A stretch of DNA of 64,000 bases from Macrostomum hystrix. Its lineage: Eukaryota; Platyhelminthes; Macrostomidae. The stretch spans positions 31,396,501 to 31,460,500 of the forward strand of contig CATNEN010000038.1 of NCBI GenBank assembly GCA_950097015.1. Direction: 5' to 3'. The notes beneath the pieces were generated by a model. It was given only the letters and a program-made list of their open reading frames with translations, was not told the DNA's origin and did no database searches. The first letter of the stretch is position 1, and every line of letters begins with the position of its first letter. A program made the position numbers and the translations under genes. Below, piece by piece: positions 1 to 20,100 of this stretch.

Positions 1-1312
1 TCGTCACTTTTTTAAGCGTTTTCACTTCAAAACGTCGTCTTTACAAAGCGTCGTCACTTCAAAGCGTCGTCACTTTTTCAAGCATCGTCACTTCGCTGCG
101 TCATCTTAATAAAGAGTCGTCTTTTCAAAGCGTCGTCTTTTCAAAGCGTCGTCTTTTCAAAGCGTCGTCTTTTCAAAGCGTCGTCTTTTCAAAGCGTCGT
201 CACTTCAAAGCGTCGTCACTTTTTAAAAGTCGTCACTTTTTCAAGCGTCGTCCCTTCAAAGCGTCGTCACTTCAAAGCGTCGTCTTTTCAAAGCGTAGTC
301 TTTTCAAAGCGTCGTCTTTTCAAAGCGTCGTCTTTTCAAAGCGTCGTCTTTTCAAAGCGTCGTCTTTTCAAAGCGTCGTCTTTTCAAAGCGTCGTCTTTT
401 CAAAGCGTCGTCTTTTCAAAGCGTCGTCACTTTTTCAAAGCGTCGTCTTTTCAAAGCGTCGTCTTTTCAAAGCGTCGTCTTTTCAAAGCGTCGTCACTTT
501 TTCAAAGCGTCGTCTTTTCAAAGCGTCGTCTTTTCAAAGCGTCGTCTTTTCAAAGCGTCGTCTTTTCAAAGCGTCGTCTTTTCAAAGCGTCGTCTTTTCA
601 AAGCGTCGTCTTTTCAAAGCGTCGTCTTTTCAAAGCGTCGTCTTTTCAAAGCGTCGTCTTTTCAAAACGTCGCAACTTCAAAGCGTCCTCAATTTTTTAA
701 GCGTCGTCACTTTTTTAAGCGTTGTCACTTCAAAACGTCGTCTTTACAAAGCGTCGTCACTTCAAAGCGTCGTCACTTTTTCAAGCATCGTCACTTTGCT
801 GCGTCATCTTAATAAAGATTCGTCTTTTTAAAGCGTCGTCTTTTCAAAGGGTCGTCTTTTCAAAGCGTCGTCTTTTCAAAGCGTCGTCACTTCAAAGCGT
901 CGTCTTTTCAAAGCGTCGTCACTTCAAAGCGTCGTCACTTCAAAGCGTCGTCTTTTCAAAGCGTCGTCACTTCAAAGCGTCGTCACTTTTTAAAAGTCGT
1001 CACTTTTTCAAGCGTCGTCCCTTCAAAGCGTCGTCACTTCAAAGCGTCATCTTTTCAAAGCGTAGTCTTTTCAAAGCGTCGTCTTTTCAAAGCGTCGTCA
1101 CTTTTTCAAAGCGTCGTCTTTTCAAAGCGTCGTCTTTTCAAAGCGTCGTCTTTTCAAAGCGTCGTCTTTTCAAAGCGTCGTCTTTTCAAAGCGTCGTCAC
1201 TTCAAAGCGTCGCCACTTTTTAAAAGTCGTCACTTTTTCAAGCGTCGTCCCTTCAAAGCATCGTCACTTCATAGCGTAGTCAATTTAAAGAGTCGTCACT
1301 TCAAAGCGTCGT
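1..1312. repeat. 16-bp minisatellite (TTTTCAAAGCGTCGTC)n
   Basis: About 80 tandem copies of a 16-bp unit, TTTTCAAAGCGTCGTC, with variants such as TCACTTCAAAGCG. The array runs from the window edge to about 1312. It lies in the PMCA intron that follows the exon ending at 1359, so the array start and the next exon are outside the window. It is CpG-rich (GCGTCGTC). The long ORF over it is an artefact. Confidence 0.95.
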
Positions 1313-1358
1313 TACATCCGAGCGGCATCACTTAAAAACAGGATCATGTCACGCGCAC

Positions 1359-10651
<9,293 letters not shown>

Positions 10652-10807
10652 GCTGAATCGAGAACGTCTCAACTTCTCTGAGCTTTAGTCTGAGTTAATT
10701 TGCGCTGTTGCTATGGATGTTGCTGAAACTGCCGTTGTGTTTCACGGTGGTGAGAATGTTCCAAATTACTAAATTAACACATGTTATCAACACCTGCAAG
10801 ATTCAGT

Positions 10808-11033
10808 CAGGTTACTCTGTCAGTTGAGTCTGTTAAGTGAGTCTGTCAGGTGAGTCTGTCAGGTGAGTCTGTCAGGTGAGTCTGTCAGGTGAGTCTGTCA
10901 GTTGAGTCTGTCAGTTGAGTCTGTCAGTTGAGTCTGTCAGTTGAGTCTGTCAGTTGAGTCTGTCAGGTGAGTCTGTCAGTTGAGTCTGTCAGTTGAGTCT
11001 GTCAGGTGAGTCTGTCAGGTGAGTCTGTCAGAT
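10808..11033. repeat. 13-bp minisatellite built on a 5' splice-site consensus
   Basis: About 17 copies of GAGTCTGTCAGGT, alternating with a CAGTT variant. The junction of adjacent units spells CAGGTGAGT, the ideal donor consensus, on the plus strand. It lies just upstream of the PMCA start (minus strand), so it is antisense to that gene. Confidence 0.93.
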
Positions 11034-11039
11034 ATGCGG

Positions 11040-12454
11040 CAATAGACATTTTTTAATCTCTCAATCTTCAATAAAAAATGCACTAGTATTGATACTTTTC
11101 TGTTAAATCATGCTCACGCAGACCTGCTCAACGTAACACCCCCGTGCTCCGCTGCAGACTCTGTGTTTCTGCGCGTGCGAATAAGCAAACTCCACGATAG
11201 TTTCAGAGGATCATAACACTGTGTAAGATAGCCAGAGAGGAATAAAGAGTAAAAATGATGAAAAAGGAACTCGTTGGTCAGGGACATATGAGAGGTGGTT
11301 AGCGTACCGAGGTTTATTGCAGTGGCCTCGGGCACACCTCACTGTCACGGGTTGCGGGAAGCGGGTTGGGTTGGGAGGGATACAGTTTTAGCCTCGCATC
11401 TCTTGTCCAGCATGAGCACTATTATGAGCATTGCTCAACCATCTCTCACCCTCTAAGGTAAGGAAAGACGACGGGAAAAAAGTCCTGTCCGGGGGTAAGG
11501 TAGTGCTCACAGTATTTCACAGGCGCATCTATGTTATTACTTTGCAAGCTGGCGTCAATCACTAACCGAAATTGAATATTTCTCTTAGCAGAATATTTTA
11601 GTTACAAATTGAAGTGCAAATCTTTCATGTGGGGGAAAATCGAAACCAGGTTCATTTTTGTCGGTACGTGATTTTTGCAAAAAAAATGTTTAACTTAGAG
11701 AGTTTCGTGACAGTCCGAGAGTCAGAGAGGGGATAATTTAGTTGGAGTCTAAAAAAACTGGCCCAGAGAGTAGAATCTGAGTGCATATAGTTGGGCATAA
11801 ATTTCGTGGCATTTGCGTCACTAAAGCTCTCTAGGTGAGCAGGCTATAGGCGGGGCGAGTCCAGGCCTTATTTTCGCTCCCATCCGCCCCGGCCTCTGCC
11901 CCTAGTCCGAAATTCGCCCCCACCCCACGAAACGCGTCGCGTCGGCATGCGAAAAAATGCCGAAAAATCTGTGCGTACCCGCCTCCTCGCCCTTCTTACC
12001 TTCTCTCCCTCTGTCTCAAATGTCTCTCTGTCTGTCTGCCTTCTTCTGTCGGCTTCTGCCTCATTTTTTATGGGATCATACGCCGAGGAGACGGGGAGCA
12101 CAGACAGAGGCCATCAGTCAGCAAGAGAGACAAGGAGAAAAAGGAAGTGGCGTTGAAGCTACAAAAGGGGGAGAGAGTAGCTACTGGGCTAGCAACTAAG
12201 GAGCATTGGGCCTGGGGTAGAAAGGGAAGAAAATTCAGGACAGTATAGTGCAATTCTCTGTTGTTTATCGAACAATGGAGAGCAACCATAATTTTGGTTG
12301 CAGCAATGATTATTGTTCATTTGCGGATTGCTGGGGAATGAACGTGATTGATATAAAACATCATATTTACAGAAATGTAATAAAATAGATTGAACGTGAC
12401 AGTTTCAATAGCCATGAATTGTAAAAGACATTTTTCTAATACTGAAAGTTAGTT
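11040..12454. other. Intergenic, no gene recognised
   Basis: Mixed unique sequence between the PMCA start and the SINE-B copy. Short ORFs around 11114-12290 show no family signature, no conserved motif and no supporting splice partners, so I left them unannotated. The PMCA promoter and 5' UTR exons probably lie somewhere here. Confidence 0.5.
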
Positions 12455-12715
12455 TGTTGACAAGGCCACATTTATTTCGGATGCATTCCGTTTCCAACCT
12501 ACAACTCACACTGAGAGTGTACACTGCCTGACGATGAGAAAGTCAGGGCAGATGTACACACCTGTGTGAGTTTGTGCCGGTGTACAGTATCTGTGCGTGT
12601 GTGTGCTCAGGAGTCAGCGAAATGGGCAGAAGTGCCTCCTCGCTGGCTGCGAGTCACTAAAGTGTCACCAAATGATGTCTCATAGCCACAGGCCTCCTGC
12701 AATTATAATAATATA
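12455..12715 (+). mobile_element. SINE family B copy
   Basis: Carries AGAGTGTACACTGCCTGACG, GAGAAAGTCAGGGCAGATG, GTCAGCGAAATGGGCAG and the 3' segment GCCTCCTCGCTGGCTGCGAG. It ends in an A/T-rich (ATA)n stretch. The tRNA-like head is mostly lost. Confidence 0.82.
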
Positions 12716-14086
12716 ATAAAACAATACATATCTGCTTGAATTTTATTTTTTTTGTAGAAATCCATGGCAAATTAGCGACTAATTTGTAATCATTTAAGTT
12801 AGTCGTAAAAATGTTGCAACATAATTAAATAAGAAAAATCCCTAAGAAACGGTAAGAAAAATTAAGCAAAGAGTTGGGTTTAACTTATAATTTATGATTC
12901 AACTAAGTTAAGGACAAAAATAAAAGTAAAGCATGACCAATTTCAGTTAAGGCAGCTAGAGAAAATGTTTAGAGCTAAAGATGTTATAAATATGTCTCGT
13001 TTTAAACGATTATTTAAATGATAATATATATAACTATTTAGCCAGTGACCAGTTGAAAAATTTTATAACCTTAGAAACTTGAGGTCAATATACACTACAT
13101 GCATTAATCAAGGAATTCTACATCAACAGCAAAAAAAAACATTTTAGTTTTGGAATCCGCAGGTCCATCATATAATAGACACAATAAATAAACTGAAGGA
13201 AATTGTTCTTTTTTATATATTATTTAGTTATATTTTTTGTATAGTATATTATAGGACGACAGAGTAGACGACAACAGACCATAAAATTATTAGACCATGG
13301 AATGATGATTTGTGAACAAATATGACTTTAAAAAAAATAAAACAAAAATCTAATTTAAAGCACCTTTTAAAGATTAAAAACTATTAAAAAGGATTTCAGA
13401 GAACCATGCAAAATTTTGGATATCTAAATTATATATTTTATCGCGTCAAGTAGCAAGTGCCGGACTCCAAAATTGCATCAATTTAAAAAAGTCAAACTGA
13501 TTGATTTCGTGTAGATCTTTAAGATTATCGCGCTTTCTCGAACTAAAACATTTGATGTCTTAATAATTAAGAGAATATTTTTTCAACACTAATTTAGCTT
13601 TCAAGCCTTTTTAACTAATTCATTGCAATAAGTTTTGTAAGGCTTTGTTTAAATATTCACAGTATATCCGGAAAAGCACACTCCAATGACCGTGACCGTG
13701 AAAATAGCAAGGACTACTCTTACTGTAGCATACCTGCAGTAGCCCTTAGTTTACTTTCGTTTTCTTACGTGTTTTATGTAGCATATTGTGACGTGCCTAT
13801 CCCATTGTATTTATGTTATGTCGGGAAAGAAAGCTGCTAAATATCACGTATTTACATGAATGACACATGCTTAAGGCCTACATTAATCAATATTGTCTCT
13901 TAGATATATTTATTCCGGGACTTTTTGTATACATTTTCACAAAAAATCAATCATCATTAAGATTCATTACTAAATTAAATTATATTCAGAGTCGAACTTT
14001 CTTTTTTACGATCGATCAAGGGAAGACATGGGACGTAATAATAACTATAGTTTTGGACTCTTTAATTAAATTCTGGTAGCATAATT
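12716..14086. other. AT-rich intergenic sequence
   Basis: Strongly AT-rich sequence with poly-A/T runs and no recognisable gene, RNA or tandem array. Confidence 0.55.
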
Positions 14087-15349
14087 TCAGTCGTCAGTTT
14101 TCTTGTGCAACATTCGATCCATGCGCTCCTGTAGAGCTTTTTTCATTCGCATCTCAAGAACATTGGCCTCTGCCCAGCGCGACACGTGATCCTTCTTGTA
14201 GCGATACTCGTCCGGTATTGGTTCGCGTCTGTCGAACTGCGATCGGGTGTAATCCAGATGATTGGAGCTGACTCGTTGATTGACGCTGTAGCCGCGACCA
14301 AAAACGTTGGTACGCAACGCGTTGCCCAGCTGCTCGTAGGTGGGATCGCCAGACTCTAGCTGGGACGAAGGCTCTACAGCTTGTGGTCGATTGTCACCTG
14401 GTGCAGCGCGAGCGCCCGTCTGCTTCCTCTGCTGCATCTTCCGGCTAGTCTCGAGAACGGCCTCCCTGCTGCTGAGCAGATTCTGGCACACCTCGGAGCC
14501 GAATTGGTGCACCAGCCGCATCGGTACTTCGACGCCGTTCACCAACTGGCTACTGGGAGGCAGGCGTCGCATGGCCTGCTGACGCTGGATGGTACGAGGC
14601 GTCAAGACGAGTCGATCTGCGCGAAGCGAGGATCGGAAGACGCGATAAAAAGCTTTTTTGAACAACTTACCACGAACGAAATGAAACCAAATTTGCTTGC
14701 GTTATTTACCTGGCCTAGTGTACATCGGCATCGGCGGAGGAGTGACCTCGCTGTCAAACTCCATGCCCTTTCGAAGCGGATCGCCAACCAGAGAGTAGTT
14801 GTGCGTCTCCGTTTGTCGTCTGTATTTGTCCCGGTTAAAATTACGAACTCCCGGCCCCATAAAGTCGGGATTGACCTCAGCCGAGTGGTCCAAGTCGTTT
14901 GTTGTCATCCAGCGCGGTCTGGCGCCGTAGTTCCTACCAGTTGGCAGGGCGTCAAGCGGATGCGGCAGGTCGAAGACGTACTTGGCGTCGCGCTCCATCA
15001 GGTTGATGCGCTTCTCGCGCAGTTTCAACCGGCGCCGGTGCTCGTCCAGTTCGCGCGAATGTCGCTGAATGTCCGGCGCGTGACGCTGGCGCAGAAAGTC
15101 GGCTAGCTCGGCTGGCAGCGGCTCCGGGCGTGGCCGCTCCCGGCGCATCGCCACCGGCTTCCAGGCGACGTCCTCGTTGACGTCTGCCGTTTTATCGACG
15201 TCGGGCAAGGCCCGCAGCTCGGCATCGGGGACCCGCTCGAGGACGCTGCCGAACAGGGTTCGATTAGGCCGGGCCTCAGTCTTGCGCACGCGAAGGTGGC
15301 TCGCCAGCCGCTTTTCTGACTGTGGCTGGTCCTGAACCTGAGCTGTCAT
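14087..15349 (-). CDS. Uncharacterised 389-residue Arg-rich protein, two exons
   Basis: Exons 15349-14710 and 14616-14087; the junction is phase 1 (CCA-G/AT), with GTAAAT donor and CGCAG acceptor. I chose ATG 15349 because the open frame upstream offers only TTG. I do not recognise the family. The product is hydrophilic with no signal peptide or membrane segment. It has a charged helical, possibly coiled-coil stretch near residues 115-145 (RQRHAPDIQRHSRELDEHRR), a central aromatic/proline region (TPPPMPMYTRP) and a basic C-terminal helix (MRMKKALQERMDRM). The GC-rich, codon-like composition and two consistent exons argue for a real gene. The pattern resembles cytoskeletal or ciliary structural proteins, but that is only an impression. 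The second exon could use another acceptor, though CGCAG/AT is the one that keeps phase. Confidence 0.75.
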
Positions 15350-15907
15350 GACTGTTGAGCCCAGGGGCAGATAAGGCAAGATTCGTCTCAGGATCAACTA
15401 TTTACTAAAAGCTTTTTGAGCAGCCTCACACCGCGTTCATTTATTATTACACTCTTCAAATCTTTGAGCAGGTATTAGTGGGCTGGGTTGTCTTATTCAG
15501 CTATTCTTCTGGAATTTTTTTTGTTTGGTTGCCAAGGGCGAGACTTTTGCACCGAGAGTCGGAAGATTCTGGGCTGGCTGTCGCTGGAAGGATCAACACA
15601 GCTATTTTCTCTCGCTCACTCCTCATCATCTCCATCTTTTAGCAGCACCCTTTCCACCTTTCCTCTCGCAGTCTTCTCTAAGCTAAGTTTAAACCCTGCG
15701 TACAGCAGCAAACTGTGCTCAGTTGAGCAGCTCACTCTGTCTATGCAGGTATACTATGGGAAGTGCGTGCACAGCGGTTACAATTTTAGAGTTTACTTCA
15801 AATGTGAAACGGACGAAACAAATTACACACGGCGGCAGAATTATGAACTGTACTGCAGCATAATAATAATAAATTGAGTCTTCGCAGTAAGAGACCATAT
15901 TTATCGT

Positions 15908-16235
15908 CTAACAGGGGTTGCCAGCATTGTGGTTAGAGCGTCGGACTCACGACTTGAAGGTCGGGGGTTCGATTCCCGAAACCGCTGGAATAATTTGTGT
16001 CATTTAGCAAGACACTTAACTCTGCATTGATTCAGTTCACTCAGCTGGGTACCAGCAGCAGATAACAGCTGTGGTAATTGAGGGTGGGTGTGGCGTCCTC
16101 CCAGTCCATGGACTTAACAGCCGTACGCAGCTTTCAGATGAGCAGCGCATTAGCTGCAGCTGTGCTGTCTGCTGCACATCTGACCTAATCGGGGCAGGTG
16201 TAATCAATTATTAATTATAATAATAGTAGTTGCAG
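15908..16235 (+). mobile_element. SINE family A, full length
   Basis: The tRNA-derived head has an A-box-like stretch (TGTGGTTAGAGCGTCGG) and the B box GGGGGTTCGATTCCCG. The body contains GCAAGACACTTAACTCTGCA and CAGTCCATGGAC, and the 3' end is (TAAT)n. It lies between two genes. Confidence 0.92.
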
Positions 16236-17119
16236 AAACTTTGCTTGTCCGACTTGTCTAACACAGATAGTCAATTAGATTTAGTGCATGTATATAGTAG
16301 CGGTTAGGTGAGAAGAAAAAAGAAATGTTCATAATGAAAGATCGATCACTTGTATTTGTGGAAATACTCTATTTCTGACTTTGGGATACAAGTTCCTGTC
16401 AAAAGAAACATGTCAAGATCAGAACAGCTCATACTTCAATACATTTCCTCCATGCCTCATGAGCACAAGTTACTTAGAATCTAAAAGTGGACTCTGAAAG
16501 TCGCGTTACATAGAAGCTGCACTTCTGATTGATTTACCGATGCAATATTCTGCCATAACCCAATCTTATTCTCAGGGACGAGAAACAACTCACGGCTAAA
16601 GAGTGTGGGAAAAAATCTACATAAACTATGAAATTGGAGTCAGGAGAGACTGAAACACAATGGCCTCAGTAAAGAGACGAGTTTGAAAATGGGGGAGTGC
16701 TATAGAAGAGGGTGCCGCGCTGAGCGCTCACTGCTGACGGAGGCTATCTGAGTACCGCAGGAGTTTAGAACAGCCAGGCGGGATGAGGTTGGAGCAGAAG
16801 CGGAGACGAGAATCGAAGGAGCTCAGCTTTGCCAGGGAAGAGAAAGGGCGTGCGTGAGCAGCTAGGGTAGAGCAGGGACAAGACTATCATAGCCAAAGCC
16901 CGTGAGCTCTCCCAGCTTTAGATTTCAGGTTCCCGTACCGTCGTCCGTTCCAGCGCCGAGGGATTATTTCATTGACTAAACAGTTCCTGACATCCCTATA
17001 ATTATTCGTTTGTCCTCTCTCTCCATCTCTTCCTGACCTCCCGAATTTCACATGTAAAACTCGATAACTAGGAAGTTACTCTGTTGTTTTAATGCTTTGA
17101 TTCAGTAATTATTTTCTGA
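16236..17119. other. Presumed promoter/5' UTR region of the neurotactin-like gene
   Basis: Unique sequence ahead of ATG 17120. I see no clear TATA box at a defined distance, no repeat array and no other gene. Confidence 0.4.
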
Positions 17120-20100
17120 ATGACATCCTCACCTGCTGGGAAGTTGGCGGCCGATGAGGCCGATGACGGCGGCTTCACAGGTCGCTATGGCAACGGAAGG
17201 CATCAGCGACAGTTGCAACAGCGGCAGAGTAAGCAACAGCAGCAGCAGCAGAGATTTTCTTACGCTGATCCGATGAGCGACGGAACACTCAGGGGAATTG
17301 CTAACTCCGACTTTCAACAGGTTAGTCAGCGAACAGGATCTGATCTGCCTAACAGGATATGATCTGTCTAACAGGATCTAATATGTCTAACAGGATCTAA
17401 TATGTCTAACAGGATCCGTCTAACAGGATCTGATCTGCCTAACAGGATATGATCTGTCTAACAGGATCTAATATGTCTAACAGGATCTAATATGTCTAAC
17501 AGGATCCGTCTAACAGGATCTGATCTACCTAACAGGATATGATCTGTCTAACAGGATCTAATTTGTCTAACAGGATACAGTCTGCCTAACAGGATACAAT
17601 CTGTCTAACAGGATCCAATCTGTCTAACAGGATCTAATATGTCTAACAGGATCCGTCTAACAGGATCTGATCTGCCTAACAGGATCTGATCTGCCTAACA
17701 GGATCTGATCGGTCTATCAGGATCTAATATGTCTAACAGGATCTAATATGTCTAACAGGATCTAATATGTCTAACAGGATCTAATATGTCTAACAGGATC
17801 CGTCTAACAGGATCTGATCTGCCTAACAGGATATGATCTGTCTAACAGGATCTAATTTGTCTAACAGGATCTAATATGTATAACAGGATCTAATATGTCT
17901 AACAGGATCCGTCTAACAGGATCTGATCTGCCTAACAGGATCTGATCTGCCTAACAGGATCTGATCGGTCTATCAGGATCTAATATGTCTAACAGGATCT
18001 AATATGTCTAACAGGATCTAATATGTCTAACAGGATCTAATATGTCTAACAGGATCCGTCTAACAGGATCTGATCTGCCTAACAGGATCTGATCTGCCTA
18101 ACAGGATCTGATCGGTCTATCAGGATCTAATATGTCTAACAGGATCTAATATGTCTAACAGGATCCGTCTAACAGGATCTTATCTGTCTAACAGGATCTG
18201 ATCGGTCTAACATGATCTAATATGTCTAACAGGATCTAATATGTCTAACAGGATCCGTCTAACAGGATCTGATCTGTCTAACAGGATCTAATCTGTCTAA
18301 CAGGATCCGTCTAACACAACCAACTCGCAGAGCTGTGAGAACTTCTACGAGGAAACCGGTCCTCATCCTCGGCCGCAGGATCTGCCAGTTTTCACCGTCT
18401 CCGGCGCCAAAGTTGCCTTCAGTGTCCCGCCAGCTGACGAGAGTTCAACTGACGCCATCCAGAGTCACTGGTTAGATCAGCAGCAACGGCGTCGGACTGG
18501 AAAATTACCAGAAAGTCTTGGTCCATACAGGCTAGTTCTGCTTGCATTGATCTTTGCACTTGTTGCTGTGGCCATTGTTCTCATCATAACCCTGCCAATA
18601 GTTCTTGTTGCTAACCGACGTAACGACAATCGAGCTGCAGCCGACACAGCAAAACGAATCGAAGCAACTGGGAATCAGCGAGAAATCACTTGCGGCGTTC
18701 TGACAGCCACTTCGGTATCATCGAGTGTGTACAGGTTCAATGGTATTCCATATGCTAGGCAACCAACAGGCACAAGACTACTGGTCCCAGCCAGAGTTAT
18801 TGATAGCCAGGCCACGTGCGCCAGTGCCTGGCACATGACACCGGAGGAAATCAGCACCGTGTGGTGAGTGCAATTTTTGTCGCTAGGGGCCAGGAGACAA
18901 GACCTGAAGGATGGAAATAGTTGAGGCTTAGAAACAGCCATCTGGTGGGCAGAAATTCTGAAAAAAGCTGCTAACTAAAAGACAGAAATCTTGGGGTAGA
19001 AACTGCCAACTAAAAGACAGAAACCTTGGGGAAGAAACAGCCAACTAAAAGACAGAAACCTTGGGGAAGAAACAGCCAACTAAAAGACAGAAACCTTGGG
19101 GAAGAAACAGCCAACTAAAAGACAGAAACCTTGGGGAAGAAACAGCCAACTAAAAGACAGAAACCTTGGGGAAGAAACTGCCAACTAAAAGACAGAAACC
19201 TTGGGGAAGAAACAGCCAACTAAAAGACAGAAACCTTGGGGAAGAAACAGCCAACTAAAAGACAGAAACCTTGGGGAAGAAACAGCCAACTAAAAGACAG
19301 AAATCTTGGGGTAGAAACAGCCAACTAAAAGACAGAAATCTTGGTGAACAAACAGCCAACTAAAAGACAGAAACCTTGGGGAAGAAACAGCCAACTAAAA
19401 GACAGAAATCTTGGGGTAGAAACAGCCAACTAAAAGACAGAAACCTTGGGGAAGAAACAGCCAACTAAAAGACAGAAACCTTGGGGAAGAAACAGCCAAC
19501 TAAAAGACAGAAACCTTGGGGAAGAAACAGCCAACTAAAAGACAGAAACCTTGGGGAAGAAACAGCCAACTAAAAGACAGAAACCTTGGGGAAGAAACTG
19601 CCAACTAAAAGACAGAAACCTTGGGGTAGAAACAGCCAACTAAAAGACAGAAACCTTGGGGTAGAAACAGCCAACTAAAAGACAGAAACCTTGGGGAAGA
19701 AACAGCCAACTAAAAGACAGAAACCTTGGGGAAGAAACAGCCAACTAAAAGACAGAAATCTTGGGGTAGAAACAGCCAACTAAAAGACAGAAACCTTGGG
19801 GTAGAAACAGCCAACTAAAAGACAGAAACCTTGGGGTAGAAACAGCCAACTAAAAGACAGAAACATTGGGGAAGAAACAGCCAACTAAAAGACAGAAACC
19901 TTGGGGTAGAAACAGCCAACTAAAAGACAGAAACCTTGGGGTAGAAACAGCACACTAAAAGACAGAAACCTTGGGGAAGAAACAGCCAACTAAAAGACAG
20001 AAACATTGGGGAAGAAACAGCCAACTAAAAGACAGAAACCTTGGGGTAGAAACAGCCAACTAAAAGACAGAAACCTTGGGGTAGAAACAGCCAACTAAAA

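Noticed and set aside
722-1279. 185-codon ORF with KRR/SSL repeats
   Set aside because: It lies wholly within the 16-bp array at the window edge.
11868-12289. Overlapping short ORFs with signal-peptide-like stretches
   Set aside because: Low-complexity composition on both strands, no splice partner and no motif.
15488-15877. 129-codon plus ORF next to the SINE-A copy
   Set aside because: No family signature, and its composition looks non-coding (Phe/Ser/Leu-rich). I could not support it.
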